A DNA stretch of 64,000 nucleotides from JANQHS01 sp965227315 (lineage in GTDB: Bacteria > Bacteroidota > Bacteroidia > Cytophagales > CCMP332). Each line of letters begins with the position of its first letter. Position 1 is the stretch's first letter. The position numbers and the translations under genes were made by a program. Positions 24,053 through 33,515 of this stretch are shown in pieces. The stretch lies in the NCBI GenBank assembly GCA_965227315.1, contig OZ245737.1, positions 2,232,001 to 2,296,000 on the forward strand, in the 5' to 3' direction. A model generated the notes under the pieces. It was not told where the DNA came from. It saw only the letters and a list, made by a program, of their open reading frames with translations, and ran no database searches.

Positions 24053-25888
24053 TTAATTCTCATTCACTCTTAACCAGGAATCCCTTAGAGCTTGTTGTTC
24101 AGGGCTTGGTTCGGTCTGCCATTTTAGATAGTGTTCGTAGTTCACCTTGACCTTCTTGACTTTTGAAACCAGCTCTCGCTCCTTATACCCCTCTTCCGTT
24201 TTTCGGGCTACCCTGACCTTTAGCTTGTCAAGGTTTTTGAGCGAATCTCGCTCCGCAGTAATGAAGGGTCTTTTGGAATGGACGTCTTCAGGGATGGGAC
24301 GGTCATTAATGGTCAGGATAATGTCTCCTTGCTTGAACCCAAGAAGCCTTCCCATTTCGTTGAAAGTGGAGTCCTTGAGCCCTATGAAGGAAGTTCCCTT
24401 ATAGTCTGCAAGCTCAATTCCTCCCAGACCCAGGGAGTATGCTTCGTCTTCAAAATGAGCCTTGTAGCTTAGCCCGATCAAATCAAATATTTCTTCAGCC
24501 GGGAGCGGCTCTGATCCGTCAATGTAGTTGTCAATGAACTCCCGAATTTCCGGATTGGTCAGTTTTTCAATGTCGCTGAACAATTCATCATCTTCAAAGG
24601 GCCTTTTCTTTCCATATTTTTTTGAAAGGTCGTTCATCAGATCAATGAGGCCTTTTTCTCCATTTGAGGTTTCGCGGATCTTGATATCCAATGCCATACA
24701 AATAATCGCTCCATGATGGTAGACGTTCAGATAATAGGAACCCTTGCCCCTGAGAACATTTTTACTCATGTCGGTCATTGAAAGCCCGTGCGGCCAATCA
24801 TCGGCAATCGTGAATTTGAAATGGAGCAGCCTTCGGAAATAATCCCTGTCGATGATTCCCCCTGTAAGTCTTGCATGACATGCAAAGTATTCCGTAACGC
24901 TTTCATAAAGCCATAGATGTTTTGACATTTTGGGATCGTTAAAATCAAAATCTTCGATCTCTCTGGAATGAATTGTCAAGGGGGTAAGAATATGGAAGAA
25001 TTCATGCGCTGCTGTTGCGGTGATGGCGTTTTCCAATTTGCTCATTTCAAGATCCTGCATGAAGTAGATCGATGAGTACGAATGCTCCAAAGCCCCGGTG
25101 ATCTGGGTTGCTTCCCTGTTAAAATAGAAGATGAATGCGTATTTGTCTACCGGTAATACCCCGCCCAGATAATTTGCCTGCGCAAGCAAAAGATCTTCTA
25201 TGGCTGAGCCTATTTCCGAGGCATTGATCTTCCCGAAGGGAGAATACACACCGACCAAAACATCCGTGTTCTTTATGCTCAGCCAGGATGTGTCCGCCTT
25301 GCAATACATAATCGGAGAATCGACCAGGTAATCATAATCATCGGCAAAATATTCATCCCATTCCCGGTCTGCACTGATGTTCACCATTCCGGTAATCCCA
25401 TAATGCCCGGGTAGGCTCTTTATTCTTAATCGTATGGCGTCCTTCTTCTTACCCTCGAAGTACCCAATGTATCCCTGAGCATTGAGTACGAAGTTGTCCT
25501 TTTCAAAATTTGTACCTGCAGGTTGGAATACCACCGGATCGCCATCATGATCATAGCTGTCAATTACTTTGTATTGTATTCTATGCAGTTTGCCCTTGCT
25601 GTAGATCTTCCATGAGTTCATATCCAGTCGTTTTACCTTCAACTTTGAACCCACCTGATCAAAGGCTTTTAAATCGCTAACGAACCTTCCATAATTGGCC
25701 TTTGAGTATACCCCGGGTATAATGGATGGCAGGAGGAAGATTTCTTGTTTGGAGTTCGAGGAGGGGATCATGGCTTCAACAAAAAGACTGTCGTTTTTGA
25801 CCTTTCTCAGATCGACAGAGTACAGGATCTCTGATTGACCAAATCCCAGATGAGAGATCAGTATTGAAATGATGGTCATGTATTTCAT
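24053..25888 (-). CDS. M61-family glycyl aminopeptidase with PDZ domain
   Basis: An exported metallopeptidase of 611 residues. The zinc-binding site is AHEFFHILTPLTIHS (HExxH), followed by the downstream glutamate region LYESVTEYFA about 35 residues later, as in M61. The N-terminal 200 residues form the beta-sandwich domain and residues about 495-570 a PDZ-like domain (GFKQGDIILTINDRPIPEDV). The signal peptide is MKYMTIISILISHLGFGQS. Members cleave N-terminal glycine or alanine residues from peptides outside the cytoplasm. Confidence 0.92.
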   Translation of the reverse strand: MKYMTIISILISHLGFGQSEILYSVDLRKVKNDSLFVEAMIPSSNSKQEIFLLPSIIPGVYSKANYGRFVSDLKAFDQVGSKLKVKRLDMNSWKIYSKGKLHRIQYKVIDSYDHDGDPVVFQPAGTNFEKDNFVLNAQGYIGYFEGKKKDAIRLRIKSLPGHYGITGMVNISADREWDEYFADDYDYLVDSPIMYCKADTSWLSIKNTDVLVGVYSPFGKINASEIGSAIEDLLLAQANYLGGVLPVDKYAFIFYFNREATQITGALEHSYSSIYFMQDLEMSKLENAITATAAHEFFHILTPLTIHSREIEDFDFNDPKMSKHLWLYESVTEYFACHARLTGGIIDRDYFRRLLHFKFTIADDWPHGLSMTDMSKNVLRGKGSYYLNVYHHGAIICMALDIKIRETSNGEKGLIDLMNDLSKKYGKKRPFEDDELFSDIEKLTNPEIREFIDNYIDGSEPLPAEEIFDLIGLSYKAHFEDEAYSLGLGGIELADYKGTSFIGLKDSTFNEMGRLLGFKQGDIILTINDRPIPEDVHSKRPFITAERDSLKNLDKLKVRVARKTEEGYKERELVSKVKKVKVNYEHYLKWQTEPSPEQQALRDSWLRVNEN

Positions 25889-26001
25889 AAGAAGAATTTT
25901 CGGCTCAAAATCGAGACAAATCCTTCTGTGCGGGTTCTAAAACAGTTGATAGAACCTTTTTCTACTGATTCTATGAGTCTGGCTTTGGGATGGGGATTTT
26001 T

Positions 26002-27093
26002 TTAAGCTATCCCTGCCCTGGATCTTTTGAATTCCTTGGGGGTGACTCCCGTATGTTTTTTGAAAAGGGTATTGAAGGTCGATTTTGAGTTAAATCCTAC
26101 CTCGTACATTATTTCGTTCACGCGTAGATCGTAAAACTCTTCCTTGATCAACATTTCTTTAGCCGATCTGATCCTCCAAAGGTTGATGAACTCCTTGAAG
26201 TTCATATCCAGGTATTGATTTATTGACTGTGAAATATCCTTTGATGTTTTGCCAACTGTTAAGGATACATTTTCCAGGGTCAGGTTGGGATCCTTGTACA
26301 GCTCCCTGTTTTTCATTTCCCGGTCGAGCATCTCAATAATTCGCCTGGCTTCTTCGGATGTCAGATCTGAGTACTTGTATTTTAGATCAGGAAAATTTGA
26401 CAATCTGGACTTGATGGAATCTACATTGCTGATCAATTCAGGTGAGATCATGGCGGAGTAAATGATGCCGGTAAGGAAGACCAGCGTAAGAAGAAAGTGA
26501 ATGTTTGCAAAGTAAATGGCCTTTGTCTTGTCGAGTTCCATGAAGACCACGGTAGTGTAGTACGTGATGTTCAACAGTATCAGGTACAGGATCATATTCA
26601 TGATCCAATTGATCTTGGTCTTCTTCCAGGTTGAGGCTTGTTCCCGGGTATGGGTATTCTTATAAAGGGTCAGGTAGGTAAGGATCAGCAATGCGGAGTT
26701 GAATAAGTACACCGCAAGATTTATTCTATGCAGGGCATTGATGTTGGAAGAATATGCCCCGATAAACCCGGCTACAATGATGAAGGGAACGATGAGCAGC
26801 GCGGCTTTTTGGGTGGTACTGGTCTTGGGTTTTTCGGAGTAGGATGTACAGAACAAGAAGAGCAGGGGAGAGAAGAATACCGTGCTTAAACCATTTAGAA
26901 TAAGGGCAATCTGTATTTGGGTTTTGAAAATGAGTGGGATAGAGAAACTGAATGCTCCAACCAGTAAGAACCATGCCAGGTACTTTATTCCTTTTTCAGA
27001 TCGGTAACTCTTGATCAGGAAGATTGTCCCGACAGATAAACATTGGAAAAGGCAAGCTCCCCTAAGTATTTCCAATAGATCGCTTCCGTTCAT
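26002..27093 (-). CDS. AraC-family regulator with multi-helix membrane N terminus
   Basis: A 363-residue protein: seven predicted membrane helices (residues about 8-220), a short cytoplasmic linker and a C-terminal AraC DNA-binding domain (EFINLWRIRSAKEMLI, then VNEIMYEVGFNSKSTFNTLF and KKHTGVTPKEFKRS). This architecture is common in Bacteroidota and suggests direct sensing of a membrane or extracellular signal. It is divergent from the beta-propeller gene at 27276, and overlapping inverted repeats lie in between. Confidence 0.9.
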   Translation of the reverse strand: MNGSDLLEILRGACLFQCLSVGTIFLIKSYRSEKGIKYLAWFLLVGAFSFSIPLIFKTQIQIALILNGLSTVFFSPLLFLFCTSYSEKPKTSTTQKAALLIVPFIIVAGFIGAYSSNINALHRINLAVYLFNSALLILTYLTLYKNTHTREQASTWKKTKINWIMNMILYLILLNITYYTTVVFMELDKTKAIYFANIHFLLTLVFLTGIIYSAMISPELISNVDSIKSRLSNFPDLKYKYSDLTSEEARRIIEMLDREMKNRELYKDPNLTLENVSLTVGKTSKDISQSINQYLDMNFKEFINLWRIRSAKEMLIKEEFYDLRVNEIMYEVGFNSKSTFNTLFKKHTGVTPKEFKRSRAGIA

Positions 27094-27196
27094 GAATAAT
27101 CGTTTGTCTCTAAGCCCTATGAACGATGAGTATATAAAAAGGAGCCACTTAAGTCAATCAGAAATATTCCAGTGGTTTTCCTTTCGCCTTGAATTT

Positions 27197-27239
27197 GGTT
27201 CTAAAATGTATTCCAGAACCATTTCCCTGGAATAGTTCT
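27197..27239. promoter_or_regulatory. Overlapping inverted repeats in the araC / beta-propeller intergenic region
   Basis: GGTTCT (27197), AGAACC (27215) and GTTCT (27235) alternate in orientation, and TATTCCAG (27209-27216) is inverted as CTGGAATA (27227-27234). ATATTCCAG also occurs near 27167. This is a candidate binding region for the adjacent AraC-type regulator. Confidence 0.4.
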
Positions 27240-27275
27240 ATAGGTTGCTGAACAATTTCACCAAAAAGCATTTTC

Positions 27276-28550
27276 ATGAACAAATACCGCTATATCGTTT
27301 CCTTCAGTTTTCCGGATATCACCAAGGCTCCCAGGAGGGCCCAGGGTTTTCCCGAATGGAAAGCCTTGGTGATCCGTCAAAAGAAGACAGACGGTTCCCC
27401 TTATTCCTTGAAGGCTTTGTTTCCGGTTTCTCTTTCTCTGCTTTTCATCTGCTGTATTCTTATGCCGGCAAGGGCTCAGACGGTAAGCACCCTTGTTCCA
27501 AATGGCTCAGGGATTGACGAAGCACTCTTAAGACATAGCAACGGAGATCTGTATGGCTCGGGATACGCAAACGGATCCTTCAATCATTTTTATGCAGGCG
27601 GGTCTTTGGAAATAGTTGACACGCTGGTCAATCCATCTGAAATGTCCGAGATGTCTGACGGGAAGATCGCCATTGCAGAGAGCCAGGGTCAGAGAGTAAG
27701 CTTGTATGACCCCGCAACCGGGACCTTCGAGATTTTAACCAGGGATATCCCGCAGCCTGCGGGCATGGTCAAAATGCCAAATTCCGATACGCTCTTGATC
27801 TCCTGCGTTTCATCACATAAGATCTATTCGGTCGCTCCTAATGGCGATACATCCACCTACCTGGAAAGCAGCTTTTTCAATGCTCCCGTTTCTCTTGTTT
27901 GGGATGATTCCGGCAATCTCTTTATTGCCAATTACAACAATGGAGTGATCATAAAAAGAGACACGGATGGAACAGTATCTCAGTTTTCGAATATTCCCAG
28001 CTCCAGTCTGGGGCACATCATAATCATCGGGGATCATATTTATGCAACGGCTGTCTTTGACCACAAGATCTTTAGGGTTGATCTGGCAGATGGCACTCAT
28101 TCCATCTTCGCCGGGTCGACCTCGGGTTCGGTCAATGGCGATTTGAGCAATGCTACATTTAACACGCCAAATGGAATAGTGGCCAGCAGTACCAATGATT
28201 CACTTTTTATCTCCGAATACAATACACAATCGATCCGCCTGATCTCCGGTGTACTTTCTTACACGGGCATTGATCCTGATTTACGTTCAATGAATGCCTC
28301 GGTAGAGGTATTTCCCAACCCGTCTCGGGGAGAGATCTTTTTGAATTTAGGCCCGGCGGTTTGGGCAGAGAGCCTGGAGTTGTTTGATCTTCATGGAGCT
28401 AAAGTCCCCATTTTAATCTCCGAAGTTCCTTCCTCTTCGGGATCTGTATCTCTGAAATCGATGAGTCCTCTGGAACCGGGAGTTTACCTCTTGAGGGTCA
28501 TGACCGGAACGGGAATCGTGAACAAGAAGATCCTTATCGAAAATCCGTAA
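27276..28550 (+). CDS. Secreted beta-propeller (NHL/SMP-30-like) protein with type IX sorting domain
   Basis: A 424-residue protein. A long N terminus precedes a signal segment (FPVSLSLLFICCILMPARAQ), so the true start may be later. Residues about 70-330 carry repeated strands such as LVWDDSGNLFIANYNNGVII and GIVASSTNDSLFISEYNTQS, typical of six-bladed NHL propellers. The C-terminal 85 residues (EVFPNPSRGEIFLN, LFDLHGAKV, GVYLLRV, KKILIENP) are a type-A Por sorting domain, so it should be exported by the type IX system. The ligand is unknown. Confidence 0.85.
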   Translation: MNKYRYIVSFSFPDITKAPRRAQGFPEWKALVIRQKKTDGSPYSLKALFPVSLSLLFICCILMPARAQTVSTLVPNGSGIDEALLRHSNGDLYGSGYANGSFNHFYAGGSLEIVDTLVNPSEMSEMSDGKIAIAESQGQRVSLYDPATGTFEILTRDIPQPAGMVKMPNSDTLLISCVSSHKIYSVAPNGDTSTYLESSFFNAPVSLVWDDSGNLFIANYNNGVIIKRDTDGTVSQFSNIPSSSLGHIIIIGDHIYATAVFDHKIFRVDLADGTHSIFAGSTSGSVNGDLSNATFNTPNGIVASSTNDSLFISEYNTQSIRLISGVLSYTGIDPDLRSMNASVEVFPNPSRGEIFLNLGPAVWAESLELFDLHGAKVPILISEVPSSSGSVSLKSMSPLEPGVYLLRVMTGTGIVNKKILIENP

Positions 28551-28646
28551 CCTTCTTCCTCCGGCATTTCCGGCTCATATTTGAGATAGTCGTACTTCCG
28601 ATCCGGGTTGATCCTGTGGTTGGGAGTATCTGATTTATCCGGTCAG

Positions 28647-29087
28647 TTATTGTGCTTCCAGTAGCTCTGCTCTTTGTTTGCCATAGTTCTCTATGACCTT
28701 GCTGAAGATCCTTTCTTTGTTGTTTTTATTCTTTTCCAATTCCTGATGCACGGTCAAACCGGGATTAAACTCCTGAATATTGTCCTTGCTCCAATAGGTA
28801 AGCTCTATCAATACCGGGGTAAGTGCCAATCCTTTGGAAGTCAGCACATAGATGTTGGTTTTCTTGTTGCCCGGCAGTTGGTGTTTTTCGACAATGCCAA
28901 ACTCTTCCAACATTTTCAATCTGCTCGAGAGGATGTTGGTTGCTATGGATTCGGTACTGTCGGTAAAATCCTTGAAGGTGGTTTTGCCTTCAAATAACAT
29001 CTGCTTGATCAACACCAGGGACCATTTGTCGCCTACAATATCCAAAGCCGATGTGATCGGGCATTTGCATCGAAAAGTGTTTTTCAT
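28647..29087 (-). CDS. HxlR-family transcriptional regulator (copy 1)
   Basis: A winged-helix HxlR protein of 146 residues: CKCPITSALDIVGDKWSLVL then FKDFTDSTESIATNILSSRL and a wing with TNIYVLTSKGLALTPVL. I start it at 29087 (MKNTFRCKCPIT) by analogy with copy 2. It is divergent from the epimerase gene; the intergenic region holds two inverted copies of a CTTGC-N6-AAAGYAA motif that also occurs at copy 2. The N-terminal Cys residues could sense thiol-reactive compounds. Confidence 0.92.
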   Translation of the reverse strand: MKNTFRCKCPITSALDIVGDKWSLVLIKQMLFEGKTTFKDFTDSTESIATNILSSRLKMLEEFGIVEKHQLPGNKKTNIYVLTSKGLALTPVLIELTYWSKDNIQEFNPGLTVHQELEKNKNNKERIFSKVIENYGKQRAELLEAQ

Positions 29088-29103
29088 AAAAATGAGATTA
29101 TCG

Positions 29104-29149
29104 CTTGCAAAACAAAAGTAATATTTTATTTTTGCTTTCAAAATGCAAG
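29104..29149 (+). promoter_or_regulatory. Operator pair and promoter between hxlR copy 1 and the epimerase gene
   Basis: CTTGC-N6-AAAGTAAT at 29104-29122 on the plus strand, and CTTGC-N6-AAAGCAA inverted at 29149-29132. The -7 box TATTTTTG (29127-29134) lies between and overlaps the second. An ATG at 29143 is inside the operator, so the coding start is placed at 29158. Confidence 0.6.
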
Positions 29150-29157
29150 TAAAAAAA

Positions 29158-30162
29158 ATGAAAAAAGTTCTGTTAACCGGTATTTCCGGATATGTGGGAT
29201 TGCATTGCGCAGTTGAGTTGTTGAAAAGCGGCTATGCCGTAAGGGGTTCCTTGAGAAGTCTGTCGAAAGCGGATGCCGTCAGGGAAAACATCAAAAAGCA
29301 TGTGGATCCAAAGGAAAATCTCGAATTCTGTGAACTGGATCTGCTCAGCGATGATGGCTGGGATGCGGCCGTGGAAGGCTGTGATCTGTTGATGCATGTG
29401 GCTTCACCATTTGTTTCCAAGGTGCCCGAGGATGAAAACGAATTGATCAAACCTGCGGTAGAGGGTACATTGAGAGCCTTAGGCGCGGCTGAAAAAGCAG
29501 GCCTGAAGCGTGTTGTCCTCACCTCTTCCATGGTGGCCATGCTCGGAGATCTGAAGGGAGATGATCATATTGATAAAAACAGCTGGACCAATGTGAACGC
29601 CAGGAATATTACAGCATATCTGAAGAGTAAAACCCTCGCGGAAAAAAGCGCCTGGGACTATGTAAAAGATAAGGACCTTGAATTGGTCACCGTACACCCG
29701 GGTCCAGTCTATGGCCCTTCGCTTTCCGATAATCTATCCGGTGAATCCATGTCATTGTTTAAGCGCATGATCACGGGAGAATTACCCAGAATGATTAAAA
29801 CAGGCATCAATATGTCAGATGTGAGGGATGTGGCAAAGATCCATGTATTGGCCTTGGAAAACGAAGAGGCAGGGGGTCAGAGATTTATCGTTGCCACTGA
29901 GAAGGCCCATGATTATCAAGAGATCAGCAAACTACTGAATACCAATGGGTATGATAAGGTAGGAACAGGAGTAGTGCCAAACTTTCTTGTAAAGCTCCTT
30001 GCAAAATTCAACAGCGAAATGAGGGGGATGATGCCCTACCTTGGCAACAAATATGAGGGAGATATCAGCGAGACCAAACGTGTTTTCAACTGGAAACCCA
30101 TACCCTTTGATCAAATGGTTTTGGATACTGCAAGATCTGTTCAAACCATCTTAAAAGGCTGA
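29158..30162 (+). CDS. NAD(P)-dependent epimerase / dihydroflavonol-4-reductase-like
   Basis: An extended short-chain dehydrogenase of 334 residues: the Rossmann motif is VLLTGISGYVGLHCA, the acidic beta-strand CELDLLSDDGW, the active site serine VVLTSSMVAML, and the YLKSKTLAEK segment supplies Y-x-x-x-K (Y, S-K). C-terminal residues resemble reductases of ketones and aldehydes. The start at 29158 (MKKVLLTG) lies outside the operator. It is probably the target of HxlR copy 1, and so may reduce a reactive carbonyl sensed by that regulator. Confidence 0.88.
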   Translation: MKKVLLTGISGYVGLHCAVELLKSGYAVRGSLRSLSKADAVRENIKKHVDPKENLEFCELDLLSDDGWDAAVEGCDLLMHVASPFVSKVPEDENELIKPAVEGTLRALGAAEKAGLKRVVLTSSMVAMLGDLKGDDHIDKNSWTNVNARNITAYLKSKTLAEKSAWDYVKDKDLELVTVHPGPVYGPSLSDNLSGESMSLFKRMITGELPRMIKTGINMSDVRDVAKIHVLALENEEAGGQRFIVATEKAHDYQEISKLLNTNGYDKVGTGVVPNFLVKLLAKFNSEMRGMMPYLGNKYEGDISETKRVFNWKPIPFDQMVLDTARSVQTILKG

Positions 30163-30198
30163 GTACATTCCGTGGTTTTCTTTGCCAACTGTTACATC

Positions 30199-30705
30199 TC
30201 AATGATGTGTCAGTCTGGCTATGATCTCCTCATGTTTGGGAAAAAGCGCGACCAGTTCTGCTCTGCTTTTGAGTTCAAAATCTTCAAAACTAAAGCCGGG
30301 GGACACGGTGCAACCCACGAGGGAATAGGAATCGGGATCGATCACCTCCGAGGCAAACCAGGAGCCTCCGGGGACGACCAATTGCGGTTTTTGCCCATGA
30401 TCCATATCCCGGCCGATGACATGATCGGTATGAATTCCTTCTTCCGAAATAGCATGAAGCCGGATCGGGGATCCATCGTAGAAATGCCAGATCTCATCCT
30501 GCTTGATTCGATGAAAGGCCGAGAAGCTATCGGATGTCAGCAGAAAATAGATACAGGTTGAAAAATTCCTTTTCCCCTGATAAGCCGATCCAAGGCTTTC
30601 CTCATTGATATGGCCCATGCTCCGATATGTTTCCTTGAAATATCCGCCTTCCGGATGCGGTTCCAGGTTGAGTAGACGGATGATGTTTTCAACTGTGTCT
30701 TTCAT
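30199..30705 (-). CDS. Cupin-superfamily protein, DUF985
   Basis: A 168-residue cupin: HPEGGYFKETYRS, IYFLLTSDSFSAFHRIKQDE, WHFYDGSPIRLH and VVPGGSWFASEV then LVGCTVSPGFSFEDFEL cover the whole family. Metal ligands are probably the H of FHRIKQDE and WHFY. Function is not established. It is convergent with the epimerase gene. Confidence 0.9.
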   Translation of the reverse strand: MKDTVENIIRLLNLEPHPEGGYFKETYRSMGHINEESLGSAYQGKRNFSTCIYFLLTSDSFSAFHRIKQDEIWHFYDGSPIRLHAISEEGIHTDHVIGRDMDHGQKPQLVVPGGSWFASEVIDPDSYSLVGCTVSPGFSFEDFELKSRAELVALFPKHEEIIARLTHH

Positions 30706-30748
30706 TTATGCTGCGATGTAATTCGATGAGAATTGTTCTAACCCCGGA

Positions 30749-30997
30749 TCAACTGAGCTTTCTTTCCTTCATGAGTTCATCGATCTCCATTCTTCTTTTT
30801 CTGTTCTTCGCGGCTATGGGCAGATAGACCAGGGGTAGAAAGCTGAGCAATCCAAGGCCGTTCTTCACAGTACTATAAATGGCAACACCGATCAAAAAAC
30901 CGAAGATCACCGCATCATAGATCTTATAGGACTTGTTCTTCCTTGCCTGCTCTGACAACTCTTCGTCTGTTAGCTCTGCCAGCTTTTTCTGCTCCAT
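30749..30997 (-). CDS. Small membrane protein (82 aa)
   Basis: A short polar N terminus (MEQKKLAELTDEELSEQARK), two membrane helices (AVIFGFLIGVAIYSTV and LLSFLPLVYLPIAA) and a basic tail. Not recognised beyond this; similar two-helix proteins are frequent in Bacteroidota. Confidence 0.6.
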   Translation of the reverse strand: MEQKKLAELTDEELSEQARKNKSYKIYDAVIFGFLIGVAIYSTVKNGLGLLSFLPLVYLPIAAKNRKRRMEIDELMKERKLS

Positions 30998-31058
30998 TTT
31001 TTACCTGTCGATTGGATCCCGAGGGACTTTCATTTCTGATAATTCAAAGAAAAGCTTT

Positions 31059-32606
31059 TCAAGAATTATCGGACAGGCTCTCTTCAATTTTCATGATCTT
31101 TTCCTTGGTGGCCGTTAAGGTAGAATCCATGGCCAGCGCCTTTTTGAAATTTATAAGAGAATTGGCTGTATCTCCATTGGCAAGCAGTGCGTCTCCAAAG
31201 CTATCATATGTGTTGGGCGACTCGGGGAACTCTTCGGTATTGAGCCGTAGTACTACAAGGGCATCATCAACGCGATCCAACTCCAATAGCTGATAACCAA
31301 GCTGGTTCAACTGACGTTCCCTGAAATCATATGAGTCGGACTCATTGAGTTTGAGATTGTTGTATTGCTCAATTGCCGCGTCTATGCCCTTATCGAATAT
31401 GATCTTGCCCATGACCTCTGCTATTGAGAGTTTGGGCAGTTCATAGGGCTGTCGATGAAGGATGTTTTCCAACGGGCCGACAATTGACCAGAAATATCGC
31501 GTGGAGTTATTGGTGAGAAGGATGATGCAATTGTTCTCCTCTGTTTCCCGGTAGATATAGGAGCTGAAGCCAACCCAGCCACCTGAATGCCAAACCGCCC
31601 TTTTCCCGCTTGCCGGTGATTTGCCCACACGCCATCCGAACCCGTAATTAACGGTGTCACCGTTGTTGAGAATGGTAGGAGTATAGGCTTCTTCGAGTGT
31701 GCTTTTTGAAACCAGCTTTTCGCTGCACAATATCCTATCCCATTTCAGCAGGTCTTCAAGTGTCGAGTATATACCGCCATCACCCGAAACGCCATTGAGA
31801 AAATGATAGTCCATTGATACGCGATCAATACCATTGACTTCGGTACTGAAACCGTAAACTCTCAATGGCATTTTGGAATCCTTTCCGGGGATGTATTTAT
31901 ACACTGAAGTGTTGTTCATTTGGGCCGGGTCAAAAATGTGTTGCTTGAGGAATTCCGCAAAGGACATTCCTGAAGCCCGGCTGACAATTGAAGCCAGCAA
32001 TACATATCCGGTATTGCTGTATTCCCATTTTTCTCCCGGAGAAAAATATATTTCCGGATTTGTCCTGACGAACATATCGATCAGGTCTGAGTTACCGGAG
32101 ACCAATTTATTTGGATCGTCACTGGCCAATTCTGGTTTCCAGTTCTTGCGCATCATATTCATATAGTCCGGCAGGCCGGAAACATGATTGAGCAGGTGCT
32201 GTATCGTCACTCCCTCATAGGGAAGTTCTGGAATGAAATCCCGGATATCCTGGTCATAACTGAGCTTTCCCTGTTCTTTCAGGATCATGATCCCCATGGC
32301 CGTGAATTGTTTGCTCACTGATCCGATCCTGAAAATCGAATTCAAACTCAATGAATCGACGGGATCTATATTTCCTATTCCAAAGGAGCCCTGATATGCG
32401 ATCTCTCCATTTTCAAGGATCAGGGCATTGCCATTGAATTGTCCCTTTGAATAAGCCTCGGAAAGAAGCTTTTCATATTCATTGACCTCATCTTTTTTGC
32501 CTTGGCATGCTGTCGAGAGAAATATGATCAGCAGCCCCAGTCTTAGTACGTGTTTTTGCAGATCCGATTTGAATGACTTTGTATACCTATCTTTTAACTT
32601 GCCCAT
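31059..32606 (-). CDS. Serine hydrolase lipoprotein, beta-lactamase class C fold (paralogue)
   Basis: The same plan as the protein at 17500: lipobox STAC, SxxK in FRIGSVSKQFTAMGI, Tyr motif EYSNTGYVLLAS, HSGGWVGF as the third box, and a TPR-like tail (NTYDSFGDALLANGDTANSL). I start it at 32606 (MGKLKDRYTKS), which gives the lipoprotein signal a usable position, but 32666 is also open. Presumably a periplasmic peptidase or esterase. Downstream are small membrane proteins of unknown role. Confidence 0.85.
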   Translation of the reverse strand: MGKLKDRYTKSFKSDLQKHVLRLGLLIIFLSTACQGKKDEVNEYEKLLSEAYSKGQFNGNALILENGEIAYQGSFGIGNIDPVDSLSLNSIFRIGSVSKQFTAMGIMILKEQGKLSYDQDIRDFIPELPYEGVTIQHLLNHVSGLPDYMNMMRKNWKPELASDDPNKLVSGNSDLIDMFVRTNPEIYFSPGEKWEYSNTGYVLLASIVSRASGMSFAEFLKQHIFDPAQMNNTSVYKYIPGKDSKMPLRVYGFSTEVNGIDRVSMDYHFLNGVSGDGGIYSTLEDLLKWDRILCSEKLVSKSTLEEAYTPTILNNGDTVNYGFGWRVGKSPASGKRAVWHSGGWVGFSSYIYRETEENNCIILLTNNSTRYFWSIVGPLENILHRQPYELPKLSIAEVMGKIIFDKGIDAAIEQYNNLKLNESDSYDFRERQLNQLGYQLLELDRVDDALVVLRLNTEEFPESPNTYDSFGDALLANGDTANSLINFKKALAMDSTLTATKEKIMKIEESLSDNS

Positions 32607-32742
32607 GCCTTCTATTATGGCTAGGTCTGACGGCATCTCAGGGATCAATTTGCCAACAGCACCCAATCCTTTTTGAGAAAACTATTGATTATTGGATTAA
32701 ATGCCATGTGGCCTGGCAAATGTTATATGAACGGTATTCGGG

Positions 32743-32940
32743 CTATGCCAGCATATCGACCAAACAGAAAATATTGAGGGCGCTGAGAATGAATTCCGCA
32801 AAGCTGCCCTGCACAAGATCTTTGTTGGGTTTGCCATCCAAACTCATACTGAAGGGCCTTCCAATTACGAATCCAAGGAAGAAGATGACTGCTACAACAA
32901 ATGATGTAAGCCTTAGGTCGGGTATTATTGTTCCAAGCAA
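32743..32940 (-). CDS. Small membrane protein without an ATG start
   Basis: The frame stays open from a TAA just upstream of 33018 to 32743 and encodes KRYGYIQRNERIATVTIFSG, a second helix SFVVAVIFFLGFVIG and the tail LSALNIFCLVDMLA. No ATG occurs in it; the coordinates given use a TTG at 32940. It is either a gene with an unusual start or a remnant. No family recognised. Confidence 0.35.
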   Translation of the reverse strand: MLGTIIPDLRLTSFVVAVIFFLGFVIGRPFSMSLDGKPNKDLVQGSFAEFILSALNIFCLVDMLA

Positions 32941-33036
32941 GATGACAACTCCGCTGAATATAGTGACCGTAGCGATCCTCTCATTTCGTTGAATATATCC
33001 GTATCGCTTTCCAGCATGTTATCGGAATTTGCCTGG

Positions 33037-33459
33037 TTATTCCCGGCTTAGTTTGTCCCGATATTTCCTGACCAGCTTTTGGCAATAATCCTCCCTGCTT
33101 TCCTTGATATGTTCCAACTCCTTATAGTCGCCGATGGTCGGGTTGAGGGCTCTTAAGTTCTTATGACTCCAAAGAGCCAGGTCTACGATAACCGGAGCCA
33201 GATCAAGCCCCTCTTCCGTAAGGTGGTAATAGTTGGTCTTGTTGTTATCCGGTTTTCTGGTTTTTGTGATCAAGCCGATTTCTTCCAGCCATTTAAGCCT
33301 CCTGGTGAGTACATTGGTGGCGATGGCCTCGGGCCTTTCGAGAAAATCCTTGAAGGTCTCGACATTTTCCATGAGCATTTGCTTGATGATCACCAATATC
33401 CAGCGATCACCCAAAATATCAAGTGAAGAGGTTATGGCACAGCTACACCGGAAGTCCAT
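33037..33459 (-). CDS. HxlR-family transcriptional regulator (copy 2)
   Basis: A 140-residue paralogue of the regulator at 28647: CSCAITSSLDILGDRWILVIIKQ, then RPEAIATNVLTRRLKWLEEI and TNYYHLTEEGLDLAPVI. I start at 33459 (MDFRCSCAIT); an ATG at 33483 is possible. It is divergent from the NTF2-like gene at 33591, and two direct operator copies lie between. It is therefore probably an autorepressor controlling that gene. Confidence 0.92.
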   Translation of the reverse strand: MDFRCSCAITSSLDILGDRWILVIIKQMLMENVETFKDFLERPEAIATNVLTRRLKWLEEIGLITKTRKPDNNKTNYYHLTEEGLDLAPVIVDLALWSHKNLRALNPTIGDYKELEHIKESREDYCQKLVRKYRDKLSRE

Positions 33460-33515
33460 GGGGTGCTCATTCGGGGTCAGCATGTTGTTTCAGTTTCATG
33501 AAAAGGGAATTTTTA

